From Acidisoma sp. L85 (GTDB taxonomy: Bacteria; Pseudomonadota; Alphaproteobacteria; Acetobacterales; Acetobacteraceae): 55,361 nucleotides of DNA. The stretch is taken from positions 212,934-268,294 of the forward strand of contig NZ_LMUQ01000076.1 of assembly GCF_009765865.1 (NCBI RefSeq), given 5' to 3'. Position 1 is the stretch's first letter; each line of letters starts with the position of its first letter. A model generated the notes under the pieces. The model did not search any database and was not told the origin of the DNA. It saw only the letters and a list, made by a program, of their open reading frames with translations. Made by a program: the position numbers and the translations under genes. Shown here piece after piece: positions 52,537 to 55,361 of the stretch.

Positions 52537-53492
52537 TCGCGTCGTCCGAAGGAAATGCGCGGATTGAGCGCGGAATACAGCATGTCGGCGACTAGGTTCG
52601 CGACGATGTAGGTTAGACCGATGACCAGGATGCCGGCGGCGAGCATCGGGAAATCCTTCGCCTTCGCCGCCGCGAAGATCAGGCCGCCAATGCCGTGGTA
52701 GTTGAAGAGCGTCTCGACCACGACGAGTCCGCCGATCAGATAGCCGCTCTGCACAGCGACAACGGTGATGGTAGGCAACAGCGCATTGCGTAACACGTGC
52801 CGCCAGATCACTTGGCGATAGGTAAGCCCCTTGAGTACGGCGGTGCGCGTATAGTCGGAGGCGAGGGCTTCGACCATGCCGGCGCGCGCCATGCGAGCGA
52901 TATAGCCGAAGATGATCATGAAGAGCGGGATTGCCGGCATCAGCAGGTAATAGAGTTGGGTGAGTCCTCCGGCGCTGTTCGGCGCCGTTGCTGTAAGCGG
53001 GAAGACGTGCAGCCAGATGCTGAACACCATGATGAGCACAATGCCCGACACGAATTCGGGCACTACGGTCGCCGACAATCCGGACAGCACGATGGCGCGG
53101 TCAATCCAGGTGCCGAGCCGCAACGCCGCCACGACACCGCCGAGGATGCCGAGCGGCACGACAAAGACGAAGGCCACGCCGGCTAGTTTCAGCGAATTGA
53201 CCAGCGCATGGCCGATGAACGGGCCGACCGGCGCGCGGTAGGTATAGGACATGCCCATATTGCCCTGCACCATGCCGCTGACCCAATGCCAATACTGGAG
53301 GAGAAGCGGCTGATCGACGCCGAGCTGGTGGTTCAAAACGGCGACCGCCCGCGCATCGGCGAGCGGTCCCAGAATGGCGCGGCCCACATCGCCGGGCAGC
53401 ACCTGGCAGCCCGCGAAAACGATGATGCTGAGCAGCACAAGGGTAATGACCGCGAGCAATAGACGGTAGGCGAGGGCCTGTGCGAATCTCAT
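52533..53492 (-). CDS. Peptide-type ABC transporter permease (DppB-like)
   Basis: 319 residues with about six membrane helices. The DppB signature N-terminus (LLLAVITLVLLSIIVFAGCQ, then LPGDVGRAILG), a periplasmic segment with LGVDQPLLLQYWHWVSGMVQ and GNMGMSY, and the permease loop MVEALASDYTRTAVLKGLTY near residue 218 are seen. The C-terminus GILVIGLTYIVANLVADMLY then ALNPRI is standard. ATG 53492 follows the binding-protein stop by 23 bp. It forms the pore with the DppC-like protein. Confidence 0.93.
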   Translation of the reverse strand: MRFAQALAYRLLLAVITLVLLSIIVFAGCQVLPGDVGRAILGPLADARAVAVLNHQLGVDQPLLLQYWHWVSGMVQGNMGMSYTYRAPVGPFIGHALVNSLKLAGVAFVFVVPLGILGGVVAALRLGTWIDRAIVLSGLSATVVPEFVSGIVLIMVFSIWLHVFPLTATAPNSAGGLTQLYYLLMPAIPLFMIIFGYIARMARAGMVEALASDYTRTAVLKGLTYRQVIWRHVLRNALLPTITVVAVQSGYLIGGLVVVETLFNYHGIGGLIFAAAKAKDFPMLAAGILVIGLTYIVANLVADMLYSALNPRISFGRRE

Positions 53493-53515
53493 CCTGCCTG
53501 CGGTCTCCCCTATGG

Positions 53516-55180
53516 TCAGGTTTTCGCGATGCTCACACGATCGAGGAACGGACGGTCCGCCACGGCAGGCAGGCCCGAGACGTTCTTCGAGGTTGCATAG
53601 AGATAGTTGTAGAAATAGCCGAAGATGATCGGCGTCTCGTCGAGCAGCAGGCTCTCGATCTTGCCGGAAACGGCGCGCTGCCCGCTGAGATCCAGCGCCT
53701 TCACATAATCGACAACGAGGCCGTCATAGGTCTTGTTGTTGAAATGCGCCGCGTTCCACGGACCGCCGGTTACCAGCGGCGCACCAAGGAACACATTCGG
53801 CACACCACGATTGCCGTAATCGGTTATGCCGAGCGGGCTGTCGAGCCAGTCGGATTGACCGAAGACCGCCTTGCCGTAATAGGCGCCCTGATCCTCGACA
53901 TGCAGCTTGATGTCGATGCCGATCTTCTTCGCGAAGCTCTGGATGAGCACGGCGTAATCGGGAATTTCGAGGAACTGTTCGGTGGTCAGCGTGACAGAGA
54001 AGCCGTTGGACACTCCGGCGGCGCCTAGCAGCTCGCGCGCTTTCTTCAAATCCTGGTCGCGCTGCGGAATCGAGGTGTCGGTCGATGGGAAAGCGGGGCA
54101 GAAGGGACTGTCATTGCCGACATCCGCATGGCCCTGGAACAACCCGCGCACGAGCGCCTTGCGGTTGATCGAGAGCGCGAGCGCCTGACGCACGCGCTTG
54201 TCGCGGAACGAGCCCTGGTCGCAACGCATATGCACCTGCTGATGCGCGCTCGACTTGCAGCTGACGATCTTGAAATCAGGATTGTTGAGGATCGCGCGGC
54301 CGGCGGCGACGGGCATCTGCGCCAGCATATCGACCTGGCCGCCCTGCAACGCCAGAACCTGAGGCTGCATGTCGGAGTAGAAGGTGAATTCGAGCCGGTC
54401 GGGAAGCGCCTTCGGCCCCCAATAGCTGTCGTTTCGGGTGTAGGAGCAGCCGACCTTCGGGATGTATTTTTCGAGCTTGAACGGCCCGGTGCCGATGAAG
54501 CTCTGCTCGAACCCGCCCGTGTAATTCGCCGGCAGGATGTAGCAGTTATAGTTGTCGGAGGAGAGAATATAAGGGAAGTTTCCGCTGGGCGCGTCGAGAT
54601 GGAATTCGACGGTCAGATCGTCAACCTTGTGCGATGCGCCGACCGAGAGCACGCCCTTGAAGGCGGATAGCGCGTTGGAGGCGTTCTTAGGATTGGCCAG
54701 CCGCTCCACGCTCGCGATCACCGCATCCGCGTTCATCGGTTCGCCATTGGTGAACTTCACGCCCGAGCGCAGCTTGAAGGTCCAGACCGAGCCGTCCGTG
54801 TTGGGAGACCAGCTCGTTGCCAGAACCGGACGGAGGGTGAAGTCGGGATTGAGGGCGCAGAGGTATTCGGCGCTTTGCATCGCAACCATCAACCCGCCAT
54901 CGTCGGCGATTGTAACGGGATCGATCGCGCCGGCCGGCATCGTCATGGCGACGCGCAAAGTGCCGCCCGAGGTTCCATCCGCTCGCGCACCGCGGCTGCC
55001 GGCCATGCCCATGGCGCCCGCAAGCGTTCCGAGCAGCGGCAGGGACAGGCCGAGGCGCGTGCCGTGAATGAGAAACCCGCGGCGATCGACCCGCCCGGCC
55101 AGGGCGTTGTCCATCAGGTCGTTGTCGACTTCCGACAGGTTGCGCCGAATGGCGGAGATCAGGCTATCGCGCTGGGACAT
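53516..55180 (-). CDS. Peptide-type ABC transporter substrate-binding protein (family 5) with Tat signal
   Basis: 554 residues. A twin-arginine signal is visible: DRRGFLIHG near residues 32-40, followed by GLSLPLLGTLAGAMGMAG. The mature part is an SBP_bac_5 protein: GGTLRVAMTMPAGAIDPVTI, LRPVLATSWSPNTDGSVWTF, KLRSGVKFTNGEPMNADAVI, YILPANYTGGFEQSFIGTGP and FKLEKYIPKVGCSYTRNDSY. These bind peptides, glutathione, opines or metal chelates. The start at ATG 55180 is supported by GAGG about 6 nt upstream; the ATG one codon earlier is too close to that site. First gene of the operon; 55184-55361 upstream holds no gene. Confidence 0.93.
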   Translation of the reverse strand: MSQRDSLISAIRRNLSEVDNDLMDNALAGRVDRRGFLIHGTRLGLSLPLLGTLAGAMGMAGSRGARADGTSGGTLRVAMTMPAGAIDPVTIADDGGLMVAMQSAEYLCALNPDFTLRPVLATSWSPNTDGSVWTFKLRSGVKFTNGEPMNADAVIASVERLANPKNASNALSAFKGVLSVGASHKVDDLTVEFHLDAPSGNFPYILSSDNYNCYILPANYTGGFEQSFIGTGPFKLEKYIPKVGCSYTRNDSYWGPKALPDRLEFTFYSDMQPQVLALQGGQVDMLAQMPVAAGRAILNNPDFKIVSCKSSAHQQVHMRCDQGSFRDKRVRQALALSINRKALVRGLFQGHADVGNDSPFCPAFPSTDTSIPQRDQDLKKARELLGAAGVSNGFSVTLTTEQFLEIPDYAVLIQSFAKKIGIDIKLHVEDQGAYYGKAVFGQSDWLDSPLGITDYGNRGVPNVFLGAPLVTGGPWNAAHFNNKTYDGLVVDYVKALDLSGQRAVSGKIESLLLDETPIIFGYFYNYLYATSKNVSGLPAVADRPFLDRVSIAKT

Positions 55181-55361
55181 CATATCCTCTTTTATTGTGG
55201 CCGCGTGGCAGGAAGGGGCCGATCCTCTAAAGTGGCCGCCGGTGTCCCCGGCCATTGGGCGAGCCACAGGCATACACTCCACGGCATGAATGACGGACGG
55301 AAAATCTAGCTTTGTCAAATCCCGCGGACCCGCCAATCCGGATCTTTTGGCGTTACAACTT

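Noticed and set aside
1-55361. CRISPR arrays, prophage genes, integrases or intact insertion sequences
   Set aside because: No regularly spaced direct repeats, no transposase or integrase motifs and no phage structural genes were seen on either strand.

Overview
The window is a GC-rich stretch with dense, overlapping gene packing (many GTGA, ATGA or TTGA stop/start overlaps). It looks like the chromosome of an alphaproteobacterium. The order gltX-pyrB-pyrC-plsY-dprA-topA-rnr next to comEC, and metK-trmB near rimP-nusA-ylxR-infB-rbfA, fits Rhodospirillales, most likely Acetobacteraceae. That placement is inferred from gene order and protein style, not from any search. I see no rRNA, tRNA, CRISPR array, prophage or intact transposase.

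Region 1 (1-8885) is a conserved information-processing block: the end of metK, trmB, then on the minus strand an acyltransferase-3 membrane protein and a secreted YbhB/PEBP protein. A structured leader carrying two near-identical terminator hairpins precedes the rimP-nusA-ylxR-infB-rbfA operon. Region 2 (9171-11701) is a two-gene accessory operon: an ornithine-cyclodeaminase/mu-crystallin-family protein and a histidine/phenylalanine ammonia-lyase homologue that lacks the Ala-Ser-Gly triad from which the MIO cofactor is made. Region 3 (11888-23799, minus strand) is a compact eight-gene operon: gltX, pyrB, a dihydroorotase homologue without its metal-binding HxH motif, plsY, dprA, topA, rnr and an S41 protease. 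comEC diverges from it.

Region 4 (26058-31079) is a polyol uptake and oxidation operon: a SorC-type regulator, smoE, smoF, smoG and the sorbitol dehydrogenase smoS, with no ATPase gene. Region 5 (31263-34923) holds an XRE regulator divergent from a membrane fatty-acid desaturase, a PhnD-like binding protein without a signal peptide, and a solitary ParA ATPase. Region 6 (34994-42919) is the choline-to-glycine-betaine module: choXWV on the minus strand, facing a single open frame that joins BetI to BetB, then betA and a DUF2177 membrane protein. BetI-box-like palindromes lie between the two arms. Together these genes import choline and oxidise it in two steps to betaine.

Region 7 (42920-45255) is an atypical patch with a large secreted-type protein of unknown function, a terminator over its stop codon, and an arginine-rich open frame behind a perfect Shine-Dalgarno. 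Region 8 (45256-49532) holds galM, marC, gfa, a DUF4239 membrane protein, and a brnT-type toxin paired with an HTH antitoxin that carries a zinc-ribbon-like tail. Region 9 (49593-55180) is a peptide-type ABC importer with a double-ATPase subunit.

Four copies of a dispersed repeat (8936, 11740, 31138 and 34115) each fold into three adjacent hairpins closed by a short terminal inverted repeat. Paired base changes between copies preserve the stems. The items most worth a second look are the BetI-BetB joined frame, the MIO-less lyase pair, the repeat family, the doubled rimP attenuator, and the toxin/zinc-ribbon antitoxin module.
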